The notes beneath the pieces were generated by a model. The model ran no database searches and was not told the origin of the DNA. It saw nothing but the letters and a program-made list of their open reading frames with translations. Shown here piece by piece: positions 9,606 to 19,457 of a stretch of DNA of 64,000 nt. Position 1 is the stretch's first letter. Every line of letters starts with the position of its first letter. A program made the translations under genes and the position numbers. This DNA comes from Rhizopus sp. PT2906 (taxonomy: Eukaryota > Mucoromycota > Mucoromycetes > Mucorales > Rhizopodaceae): assembly GCA_025529335.1 (NCBI GenBank), contig JAMYHX010000057.1, positions 62,001 through 126,000 on the forward strand. Direction: 5' to 3'.

Positions 9606-10765
9606 GTTGATTGAAGAACAGTTGTCTGTAGAAGGAGTTCCAGACTTTAGTATGAACGACATGAATGCCATTGAAAATTTATTTTTTCAGTTAAAAGAAA
9701 CTGATTTGCTTAGAGAATTTGTAGCAGAAGATAAGTTGAAGTAATTCATCGAGAAATACTTCATGCACCCAAGCAATGAAAGAAAACAAAAGCAAAAGGA
9801 TTACTCTGAGCTGTTAGAAGAGTTGCCAGAAGGAATCAGAGACCTTTTGATTAAAGACACTGACCATGAAGCCGATGAAGCTGTCAACAAAGAATGTGAT
9901 GAAGGTAGTGATAGCGAAATGACCATTGACATTACAGAAAAAACGCTAGAGCAGCATGCTGCCAACATTCATCAATACAACAAGATATTACGCCCAAGCA
10001 CAGCCAACTCTTGTTATATCAATTCCATCTTTGAGCTGTTATGGCATTCTGTAATGCCTCATTTTGAAGAAGCAATGCTGAGCAACTTCGATCCTCACAA
10101 CAAATTCGATTCTATTTTGAAGACATAATATAATGGCATAGATCGAATACCGACGATGGTCGTAACCGCGCTTCTTATTCGATGAGAAAGTTTGTATGGG
10201 AAAACAAGGTCAACAATAGAGGTGAAGGTTTTTGGGGAGATTGCAATGAAGTTTTGGAAACATTCCTTAATGATCTGTCGCCTTCAGCAAGATCCTTCTG
10301 TGACATTGGGCTATTTTATGCATTTAAACTCTGTTCAAGAAATCAAAGCCATTTCGGATATATATCAAACAACATGCCATACTTGCACTACAGCTATTCA
10401 CTGATGCAAGCTCTACATAAATCAAAAGAATCACAGTGCATGGATTGTACCCGTGAACTAGGCGAAGATTCAGCTGAAGTGCCTGGCATCACCACAAGGC
10501 ACAACTTAATCGAAACAGAAAAACCGCCTCTTTTCCTTTCTGACTTGACCAACATTGCTCCAACAGCTATTAAAAAGATTCCTCAGCAATTCCTGTATGT
10601 TGTTGAAATAGCAGAGACAAAGTACATCCTGCACGGCAAAGTTTACTCAACCTAGCCTTCAGGTGTACATTTTTACACAGTCTCTAAGATATCATTCAAC
10701 GGTACTACCTTCTTGGCGAATCTTGAAAATTTGAGTGGCAACAACTTGTAAGTGCTGGATACAAA
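9606..10765 (+). pseudogene. USP-like cysteine peptidase region fused to the MULE
   Basis: Continues the MULE reading after a frameshift near 9600 (FEQLIEEQLSVEG), with stops at 9742, 10126 and 10653 and a frameshift near 10130. Joined by eye, it shows the order of a ubiquitin-specific protease: Cys box LRPSTANSCYINSIFELLW, an acidic block DCNEVLETFLNDL, a CMDC pair, and a His box near 10660 reading GVHFYTVSKI. Known USPs cleave ubiquitin or ubiquitin-like tags. Other eukaryotic MULEs carry ULP-type peptidases; a USP-type partner is less familiar to me. Because it is broken, it is a fossil of an active composite protein. An alternative is an unrelated host USP relic that happens to abut the transposase, but the acidic linker flows directly on. 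Confidence 0.6.
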
Positions 10766-11109
10766 CGATAACAACTATAGAAATTATCTCGAAAATCCAG
10801 TTAACACTGTAATAGCTTGTTATAAAAAAAGCAATTACAATAAAGGGTTACATTATGGCATTTTTTAAGTGTAGCATCGCATATAAGAATATTCGAAAGC
10901 AAGCAAAGCTAAGTAATGTTAGTCACTAATGTGTACACGTGTAGTCTTTGTTTTTGCAGCATTTTTTTTTTTATTGAGATGTCACTAATTAAGAGTGTAT
11001 GCATCTGACATTTCTTATTAGTACTTCAACAAAAAAAAGCTGTATGCTGACGAAAAGCAGTCCTGTTCAAAATGTACACCAAAATTATCCGCACTCCAAC
11101 CTGAACTGT

Positions 11110-12551
11110 AACTACACCACACGACAGCCATGCTTCCTCCGCTACAAAATACTTTTGTGCCGTTTGCTAACACCAACCTCCCAAATTCCACAACATCTCA
11201 GTCGTCTCCTCCCACCATTTCAGAATACGTCTTCACTGGTCTACCTGATGTTCCTTCTCGTAGCTACGCTTCCGTCACTGCTTCTTCAACTTCACTCTCC
11301 TTGCGATCAAATAAATCTCTGAGATCATCCACTTTGGGCAAATCTTCAACTAAATCAGTGCCTTCTAAAGAATTCTCTTTATGTCTTTTACAAAACGTTG
11401 CCGGCACGGATAACGATAAAGAAAGAAGCGTCGTTCATCGTATAGGAACCATAGATGACTCTGTCTTCTACCATGTACCAAGCCATCTTGACCACTCGAA
11501 AGCTTCTTTGGCAAGAAAAATCAACGAAGTTTTCCCCTTCGGAGTTGGGCTACCCGCCTCAACGGCACCACCATTGAGATATCATTGATAGATCCAACTA
11601 TTTCTGTCCTATCACTATTGATGGACAATCCTTTTATGCTTCACCAGCTGTGCACTCTGACCAGGCCTTACTCAAAGTTAACCTCTCCAAATTGCCTACC
11701 TGCAACTAGACAAGCTTCGTCACAGTCTTCTGAACAACTTTCTTCGCTATGCTGTTGTTGGCGAAATATTTATATACTTTGATGATTAGTCAGGCTGCTG
11801 GTTCATTGGCAATGGGTATCTGTATACAGAAAGGTCCAATCACGCTATTAAACAATATGAAACACTCACGTATAAGATCGGCCCAGAAGACGACAATACC
11901 TTATGTCTTGGTACATGGTCCAATATAGGTAAACACTGTGCCTACTTCAAAGCATCCGACCACTACAGAGAGGAATGTACTAAAGCTCCGAAGGAGAAAC
12001 ACCAATGTTTTACATGTGGCAATAAAGGACATATAGCTCGAAACCGTCACATGACTATTACTGACAATAACATCTCCAGCAAACGTAGACGGGGCTCTAC
12101 CCAAAATCCCAAAGCTTCCAAAGTCGTCGCACCAGTTGCAATTGTACAAGCTACTCCTATAATTGAAACAATTGCCCCAGCTGGGGTCATTTCTGAGACT
12201 GAAGGTATCGATACGCCTACTGTCCAAGTCAACACTACATTTGACACCATCGTGCAGATTGAGGTTCCTGAGATTCCAAAAATTCCAGAGACTCTTGCAA
12301 CATCAGTTCCTTCTTAGCCATCTACTGTTGATTTCATGCCTTTACAAGACGAACCAAGCGATATAAGAACTCGAAATACCGGCATGCAGTTACGATCTAA
12401 TCCTACACTCTCTGCAAAATTTGCTAACTCCGTACTTGTTGATGCTATCAAAGGATGTAAGGGATGTGGAGGCAAGGGTCACCAAAAATCCAGTAGCCTC
12501 AAACGCCCTACGAATAAGAAGTATACTTCTGAATGTTGTAATCAACAATAG
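11110..12551 (+). pseudogene. LINE ORF1 (gag-like, zinc knuckle) relic
   Basis: ORF1 of a non-LTR retrotransposon. A Ser/Thr-rich N-terminus (from MLPPLQNTF, 11130) includes RSYASVTAS; the centre, in another frame with a stop near 11785, reads GCWFIGNGYLY and LCLGTWSNIGKHC. A zinc knuckle then appears as CFTCGNKGHIARN near 12010-12050, with the final Cys replaced by Arg. A Pro/Thr/Ile-rich tail follows and stops at 12317 before a last open piece to 12551. The build matches LINE ORF1 proteins of mucoralean genomes. No reverse transcriptase follows, so this copy is 3'-incomplete as well as broken. Confidence 0.65.
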
Positions 12552-12839
12552 AATTAGCACATCAAAGAATAAATCCACTAGTTAGGTCCTTAACGATAGC
12601 TTCTTAGACAACATGGTGTTGTTAAGAGAGTAAAATCATAATCAACCACAAGTAAATTCATCAAGCATGTAGAGACAAGTTATGTAGTAAACCTTCAAAT
12701 CATTGACTATAAATACCCTTATTCTAAATATCCTTTAACGGGAGCTTTATATTATCGAATAAAAGAGTCCTAAAAGTACTGACCTGTCTTTTTGATAATA
12801 TAAAACACTATAGATTCGGACTCAAAATTCATATTGTGC

Positions 12840-13190
12840 TTATGCCGCCTTCAATGTAACATAATATAAAAACTAAGCTAGATCTATATATCCATTTTAT
12901 CCTATCTTTAGCGTCTAGCAACTTCCACTCTTTTCAGTGTTATCTCTTATGCGATAATGCCTCTTTGATAATCAATAAAGGACCTTTATATGGGATTCAA
13001 CATTTCTCTTGTAATACAAGGATTACACAGTGGTTACACTACCCCTTATTTTTCTTTTTCGCCGATGATGCCGACATTACCATTACGTACAGAAATAGTA
13101 GTGATTAAAGGTAAATAAAAAAGTAAGATAAAGACACAAAAAAGTACATCTGGCTGAATGTCAGCCTTTATTGACCAATAGAGCATACTT
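12840..13190 (+). repeat. Long repeat, segment Z, copy A
   Basis: Resembles 49905-50245: shared landmarks include the rise from GCTAGAT, CCTCTTTGATAATCAATAAA and ATACAAGGATTACACAGTGG, the last being the best conserved. Similarity is moderate (roughly 75 percent by eye). In copy A it is followed by unique sequence and then segment X; in copy B it is followed directly by segment Y. The unique stretch 13200-13520 shows nothing recognisable. The preceding 12552-12839 also holds no gene that I can see. Confidence 0.6.
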
Positions 13191-13521
13191 ATTGAATAGT
13201 TGTTTAAAAAAGGAGGATGCAAGATTTTAAGCACAATTATATTCATGAATGTTCTAGCAGGTTATTTTATTTTAGAAAAAAAGAGGAAAGGCTGCTAAAG
13301 TTTAGTGCATGGCAGCTTTTGAAGGTTACAGTAAAGTCAACAAGAGAGGAACCGAAACAAGGTGACCTTAACTATGCTTCAAGACTCTCTGTGTTGCTTT
13401 TAAAGAGTGCTTCTTGTTTCATCAGGTACATTCCAAAACCTTGTCTAGTAAACTAATCTTGGAAATTCGCAGGATGCAAAGACCAAAACAAGAGTTAAAA
13501 CTAGAGCCAGTCAAGACTTGA

Positions 13522-14070
13522 GCCTACTAAACACTCCTTTACTGCGCCATACAGGTGTTAGAAAGCATGATGAGGATAATTAATTTTGAAACCACTTCCT
13601 AGAGAGTTGTTCAAACGATGATGATGAGAGAAAGATATCTGTATCCACACTTTCCCACAGCGCTATATCCATGTTGAGTATTTTTACTCTACCTTTATCC
13701 CTTTCTCTCCCTACTTTTAACCTAAAATAGACTAAGGACTTTTTTTTTTAAAAAAAAAAAAAACTCACACACACAAACATCTGCTCTCCTTTCAATGCTA
13801 TTTATAGATTTTTTGAAGGACAAGCTTGACCTAAAAGGTATCTCTTGTCTTCATTATTATAATTTGAATAGCTTCATCTGTTGCTCTGGTCGTGTATTTA
13901 CTCTCTTCCATGTTTTATTGATGATTCATTACAAAAATGGAAAACCCCTGAGTTAGCTCCTTTAACCCAAACATACCTTTCATCATGCTCTTATTCAAGT
14001 TTATTTGTTTACATATCAAAGCCAAGAAAAAGGTCTGAAAGTCCCATAAAAATAATGTCAAAATAGGAGG
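13522..14070 (+). repeat. Long repeat, segment X, copy A
   Basis: Near-identical to 51860-52437, starting CCTACTAAACACTCCT and including CACTTCCTAGAGAGTTGTTC and a T/A homopolymer hairpin at about 13740-13762. No coding sequence is evident. It runs straight into segment Y, and the X-Y junction is the same in copy B. Confidence 0.85.
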
Positions 14071-14082
14071 AAGGAAGAGATA

Positions 14083-15085
14083 AACATATAATTCATGCAG
14101 CTTACATGAATGCCTTTGGACAAGGTAAAGGGAACAAGAACAACTACAATCAATGTCCTTTATTCTTTATCATTAAGATGACCACAACTAATTATAGGCT
14201 TTTATCATCAGCCTCATGAAATATTTCTATCGCCAGGACAAATAAATGCGATGAAGAAATTGTATGTCATCGCCTTTAAGCCTACTTTTAATTATCATAT
14301 CAAACTACTGATGCTCATCAAAGGAAGTTATTTCGCATTATAAGTTTACTCAAGCATTTAACAAGAGGAGAGCCAGTCTCCTTCTTATCTATTCATAATT
14401 TCCAAATATGTAAACACTCCCAAATTGTTTTTGATGAAATGAACAAAGCAGCTTATTTTACAAAAAAAAAAAAAAAAAAAAAGACCAAAATAAACAAAAA
14501 AATAAAAAATAAAAAATAAAAAACAAACAAGCAACAAGCGCTTTATTCGTCTTGAAGAAGACGGTCCAGCCGTCTTCTCTTTTGGACCAAAAGGCCCAGC
14601 TTTGCATCCAGTTCAGCAATTTGCTCCTCCAAGCCATCACGGGCTCTCTTGAGGTGGCCCAGCCAATCTTCTTCCCTAGAAATTAAGAACGTGTAAGCGT
14701 GGATCATCATATTTTTTTATAAATCTTACCGTGATGCTGGTGTTGTTGGGGATACTGATGCTGTTGCTGTTGCCACAAGAGCAACTGGGCACGATTGGCA
14801 GAAGCAAGTTAAACGCATTTTTTTTAAAAAAAAAAAGAAAAAAGAAAAAAAGAAAGGAGAATAGCCACTGTAATTTTTGTTGTCGAACATTACGCGCATG
14901 AGGAAATTCACGTGAAGGCTAATACTGTCGTAGAACAATGTCTGCTTATAACTGACATTGTGATAAACGACTGTAATCAGTATGAATTGTGTGAATTCAT
15001 ACATTATATGATTACGTGTACACACTTTTAGTGATAAGTCAAATTAAATAGGACCTCTCCTTTGAATATAAATCATTACTTTATA
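14083..15085 (+). repeat. Long repeat, segment Y, copy A (internally deleted)
   Basis: Matches 50248-51640, from TTCATGCAGCTTACATGAAT to CTCTCCTTTGAATATAA. Identity is high outside one internal deletion: copy B has about 390 extra bp between 50950 and 51350, the part that encodes the RRM-like domain of the minus-strand gene. The minus-strand gene described next lies inside. Confidence 0.85.
14543..14818 (-). CDS. Truncated paralogue of the repeat-borne RRM/coiled-coil gene
   Basis: Two exons (14818-14730 and 14675-14543) join in phase to 73 residues: a Cys-containing start MRLTCFCQSC, an Ala/Thr/Ser-rich linker, and the C-terminal charged helix EEDWLGHLKRARDGLEEQ..RRRLDRLLQDE. The last exon is open in both this copy and the fuller copy at 50683-51360 and differs at several residues while keeping charge and length, which suggests it was under selection as protein. 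Here the RRM-like domain has been deleted, so the product, if made, is only the linker and coiled coil. It may be a deletion derivative rather than a functional gene. Confidence 0.45.
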
Positions 15086-15089
15086 TATC

Positions 15090-15569
15090 ACTGTAGGAAA
15101 TTTTAGCGGGGAGTTCGAAGTAAAATAATGTATAAATCTGTATATTCTTCATATAGATTTATACAGTTTTATACACTGAAAAATGTGGTTCAGCATTTCA
15201 CCTATATCCTTACAATAGTGACTATACTTTATACATTGTATACAACAGTTAAATATAATAGACGTTGTGCTTAATAGTTTATTCTTTATTTATATACATC
15301 ATAATTGAAGTTACACTTTAATTTGATTTATCTGAACTTTGTTCTTTTGGCAGTACGCTTACCTATATTAAATAACAATTAGTCTACCTTCTTCACTTCA
15401 ATACAGCATTTTACAATATACCTTTATTATTACTACGATGCTTATTTGTATCATTTGCTTTGTAGTGAAGCATAGTTGGTGTAAATATACTTGCAGCGTC
15501 GATAGGCCTGGCATCACTATAATGACAAGTGTAAGTAATACTATACCTTATATTTTAGATTCTTAAAGT
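15090..15569. other. Intergenic, AT-rich
   Basis: Contains a short near-inverted motif TATAAATC..GATTTATA near 15130-15165. No gene recognised. Confidence 0.45.
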
Positions 15570-16412
15570 TTACCAGATACCGCTGTCATCACTCTCATCT
15601 CTTTCTTCATGAAGAACGCTCGCAGAAGAAGACGGTTGGTGCGAACCTCGGCCGTGAGCAGTATTTTCTTGGGCCGTTTGATCTTTAAAAAGTAAAGAAA
15701 AAAGTTATTTCTTATTTTCTAATTGATATAGTTACCTTGTTCATTGCTGGAAGCAGCAAAATACCTGCTCTTCTCATTGCGAGCCCAGTAGTAACGGAGC
15801 ACGAGATTGGCGCCCCAAGAGCCGACACAAGCACGTAAAGGTATGAAAGGAACAGCCATCTCCTCAAGAGCCTCAATGGTTGTTAGTTTCACCTGAGGAT
15901 CAGTATCCTTAAACGACTTACCATTTTCAGTCTGACGCTTGTCTTTTACTTCACGAATAAGAGCAGGCAGTCTAAAAATCGTGATATAGTCACGAGTAGC
16001 GTTAAATATTATATTGTCTACAAGGCTGCCGTGCACATCTTTCATCAACTTTCTTAAGAGGTCCCAAGAGAATTGAGATTTGTTCTTAGTGCCTTCAACA
16101 ACAGGATATTGAGCAGATCTGTCAAGGTATATGCTGCCTAAAACAGGTCCCTGATTTTATATATTTTGGTCTGTTTGCGTCTGCTGTGTTAGCAAGAATA
16201 CTCTCAAGTTATTCTTTCAGCTTAGTATTCTCTTGCTGCATCTCAAAAAGCTTTTCTTCATATTCTTCCTTTGCAGATCTCTGCTCCATAATTTCGTCCA
16301 ATATTTCAGCTGTCTGGGTTGAAACAGTCTTTACTGCATTCTTAATCTCATTTTGAGTAGAGATGATGGCAAGGACAAGGTTGTTGAGCATTTGTTCACG
16401 GTTGTTGTTCAT
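15570..16412 (-). pseudogene. Uncharacterised coiled-coil protein gene with one stop
   Basis: Starts at MNNNREQMLNNLVLAIIS (16412) and runs through a coiled coil (LFEMQQENTKLKE) to a TAA at 16209, after which the same frame continues (LESILANTADANRPKYIKS). A later exon, with an acceptor near 16155, reads GPVLGSIYLDR, FSWDLLRKLMKDVHGS, then a C-terminal domain LEEMAVPFIPLRACVGSWGA. A donor after NEQ and an acceptor at about 15682 lead to a Ser/Asp-rich last exon ending DESDDSGIW. Only the TAA spoils an otherwise coherent spliced gene, so it is either a very young pseudogene or alternatively spliced there. I do not recognise the family. Upstream, at 16480-16548, is a repeated CCAAT-box array. 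Confidence 0.5.
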
Positions 16413-16479
16413 TTGAGACAAGGTATTTTGTATTTGTAAGAAAATGAAATATATGCAGTGCTTCCAACAAGCAAAGTCG

Positions 16480-16548
16480 CAACCAATCAAAATTGATGTC
16501 GCAAGTCAATCAGAAATGATGTCACTGGCCAATCAAAATCAATTTCGC
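16480..16548 (-). promoter_or_regulatory. Three tandem 23-bp CCAAT / CRE-like units
   Basis: Three head-to-tail 23-bp units (16480-16502, 16503-16525, 16526-16548), each with a (C)CAATCA box and a GATGTC(G/A)C or related motif. Read on the minus strand these give ATTGG and GTGACATCA, the latter close to a cAMP-response element. They lie 70-140 bp upstream of the start at 16412, where an upstream activating array would be expected. Two further GATGTCG motifs occur up to about 16610. Confidence 0.55.
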
Positions 16549-16916
16549 GTTTTCAGAAGTGAAAATCGTTGTTATTAGAAACTGCGTCGCTTCACTTTGA
16601 AAATGATGTCGTGTCACATTGCTCTCTTGACACTCGAAAAAAAATATAAAAGAGGATCCTTTTCTTCTGTGTGTGATTTTTTTTGGAACATTTTACATTT
16701 TACTGTATATATATTTCCCAAGTCCACTTTATGATCACGAGGTTGAAAATAACAGTCACAAACGAACTTTGTATAAATCTATAGTTTTGTGTATACACCT
16801 GTATACAACTGTATATTATAGTGCTGCTACTTTGTTTTGGTGGGAGCAATGAGAACATTTATTGTGATTTGGAATGAAGTGAGGTTATTAAACCTTGGTA
16901 GTTGAGGATCAGTTTG

Positions 16917-17261
16917 CTAAACGCAATGGCGACAGGAACACACATCATGAGATACTCTGCTTAAACAAAGCTCAACATGGTGCACATTATCACCAACAAT
17001 GAAGAGAACAGGAGCAATGGCAAGGATGTTTTCACCCACTGTAATATCATGCATTATAATACCAGGTTTCTCCAGAACATCTAAATCCTGAGAGATAGGA
17101 CAGGTAAGCCCACTGCATCCAATTTGATATGAGTACAAATGAAAAAAAAAAAAAATAATCTTGTTATCATACTTGTTCCTCTCCTTCATATCCATCACAG
17201 CAGTGTTCACCAAGTAGGCTCCATATGGATTCGCTTTCTTGCTGATATCATCGGTCCACAA
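16917..17261 (-). pseudogene. Fragment of a KDZ/CACTA-like transposase
   Basis: A 114-residue open frame with WTDDISKKANPYGAYLVNTA and, after an insertion-like Phe-rich stretch, IIMHDITVGENILAIAPVLF and IVGDNVHHVEL. The pairs DD(I/T)S..N and DN..(H/A)SEL with an HxxC-type finish are typical of the large DDE transposases of the KDZ and Plavaka/CACTA groups in fungi. There is no start or flanking domain, so this is a relic. The family assignment is from memory of motif order and is moderate. Confidence 0.45.
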
Positions 17262-17768
17262 GATAATTGGGATTAACTTGACTTTCAGCGGTTTTAGAAT
17301 ATCTTAATTGTTTCGTCATCTACCTCCACTGTTTAGTGAAACTGGATATAATATACAAATTAGTGTCTGTCAATCATTTATGTTTCGAAATCAATATTAA
17401 ACACGGCATTTTTCCCATTTGGACAGTAATTATGGATGTTTCTATATAAACCATCTTTGAACTAAGATCTGTGTAAAATCAAACTTCCACAACAATAATT
17501 CTTTTGTCTATTCTACATTTTACATCCAAAGAGATACTCAAAAAGGCTTCACTGTCTAATTTTAGGTAGTATGACATCTTTTTCAAGTCATTGTTTACAG
17601 TTTATCAAAACGATCAAGGCGAGGGGATGCACACTCTGAGCTTTTTGTTGGGCGATCACTTTCAAATAAAACTCAGAATCTTTTTGTTGTCCTTTTTTTT
17701 TTTACCGCTTTCTGTCTATTCTTATTCATTTTAGTCTCTTTTTTTCTTCCCGCTTTACAGACACAGCA
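17262..17768. other. Upstream region of the GDP-mannose transporter gene
   Basis: AT-rich with a pyrimidine-rich tract (CTTTTTTTTTTTACCGC, then TCTTTTTTTCTTCCCGC) directly before the ATG at 17769. Long pyrimidine runs are common just upstream of highly expressed fungal genes. No other feature seen. Confidence 0.45.
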
Positions 17769-19105
17769 ATGGGAGACGATAAGGCCAAGGAATATAAAGT
17801 GGTCATTGACCAAGAAGAAGCTGAAAACAGTCATTACGGTCATAATCAGCAAACAGTAGTTGCACCATCTGGTATCAAATTATCCCCTACTGCCAGAGCC
17901 ATTCTACCCATTGCCAGTTATTGCTTTGCTTCTATACTGATGACAGTGACTAACAAGTATGTCTTGAGTGGTTATGAATTCAATATGAACTTTTTACTAT
18001 TAACAATTCAGGTAATGATAATAATAATAGTATATATATAAACTAACTTTTTTTTATACAGAACTTGGTCACAGTGTTCCTATTGGTCGTCTTCAAGTTT
18101 TTCAACCTTATCAAGTTCCGTGATTTTGACAAAGACGAAGCACGTAAATGGTTACCTGTGGCAATATCACTGGTTGGTATGATCTATACAGGCTCAAAAG
18201 CACTTCAGTACCTCCGTATCCCAATCTACACTATTTTTAAAAATTTGACTATTATCCTTATTGCCTATGGTGAAGTGCTTTGGTTTGGCGGTAGAGTCAC
18301 TCATCTGATGCTGATCTCGTTTGGACTGATGGTAACTAAAAGACAGATCAAAGATAGAAAAAATTTCTGACGTCTCTTACAGGTCTTATCCTCTGTCATT
18401 GCTGGATGGGCGGATATTAGTGAAACATTATCAGAAATAGTGCAATTAGATACAACCATTGCAGGCTATTTTTGGATGGCAACCAACTGTATCACATCAG
18501 CAGCATTTGTCCTTTATATGAGAAAGAGAATCAAGTTGACCAACTTTAAAGATTTTGATACTGTCTTTTATAACAACATCCTTTCTATCCCATTTCTCAT
18601 CATTCCTAGTTTCATCTTTGAAGATTGGTCAGCAGAAAACTTGGCAATCAATTTGTAAGTATAGGTTATTGATTTAAATTAGAGAGATCTAATATTTCAA
18701 TAGCCCTAGTGATATACGTCAACAAGTGGTGATGGCCATGATCTTCTCAGGTGCATCTGCATTTGCCATGTCATATGCTTCTGCTTGGTGTGTACGTACG
18801 ACATCTTCTACTACTTATTCCATGGTAGGCGCTTTAAATAAGTTGCCTATTGCTGCCTCTGGTATCTTGTTTTTTGGTGATCCTGCTACATTTGGAAATG
18901 TTACTGCAATTATAGTTGGTAAGTTGGATTTATATATTTTTTTACTTCAAATAACTAAAGACTCTTAGGTTTCATTGCCGGTATCGTTTATTCGGTTGCA
19001 AAGACATCACCCAATAGTACACCACAGAACAACAAGGAAATCATTCCAATGTCTTCATCCAGCCAAAGTAACATAGACGCAGTGAAAGATCATGGAAAAC
19101 CCTAA
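17769..19105 (+). CDS. VRG4: Golgi GDP-mannose transporter
   Basis: Imports GDP-mannose into the Golgi lumen for mannosylation of proteins and lipids, in exchange for GMP. Five exons (17769-18011, 18062-18331, 18383-18654, 18704-18918, 18969-19105) give 378 residues, the usual family length. It shows about ten membrane segments ([20 protein letters not shown], then [20 protein letters not shown] and others). The loop [13 protein letters not shown] and the GALNKLPIA motif are the nucleotide-sugar recognition signatures of the GDP-mannose subgroup, which argues against UDP-GlcNAc or triose-phosphate transporters. The N-terminus is cytosolic and acidic; the C-tail is hydrophilic (SSSSQSNID). All introns are 48-51 bp. 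Function assigned with high confidence by motif. Confidence 0.92.
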
Positions 19106-19457
19106 TTTAGAATTTGAAAAAGTAAAAATACACTTTATTATGTTGTCATCAAGCATATATTTGTTATCTTGTTTAAAACGGGACAAGAATCGGCGTTTTA
19201 CATATAAAAAATAGCACAATGAGATGATCACATCTATATCTTACATTTGCATGTCATCTCCATCTATTATTTCCCCTTGTTTTTTTCTGTTGCTGCAGCA
19301 AAACTCATCAAACTGTTGCAAGTTTTAATTGCAGAGAGCATTTAGCCAATCAATGAAGCCAGAAAAAAAAGCTTGCCTTGCATAAATATGGTGTGCGTAC
19401 ATTTCCTAATCTTTTATCCATTTTTTTTCCTACTTTTTTTTTTAAAATTTCAAATAC

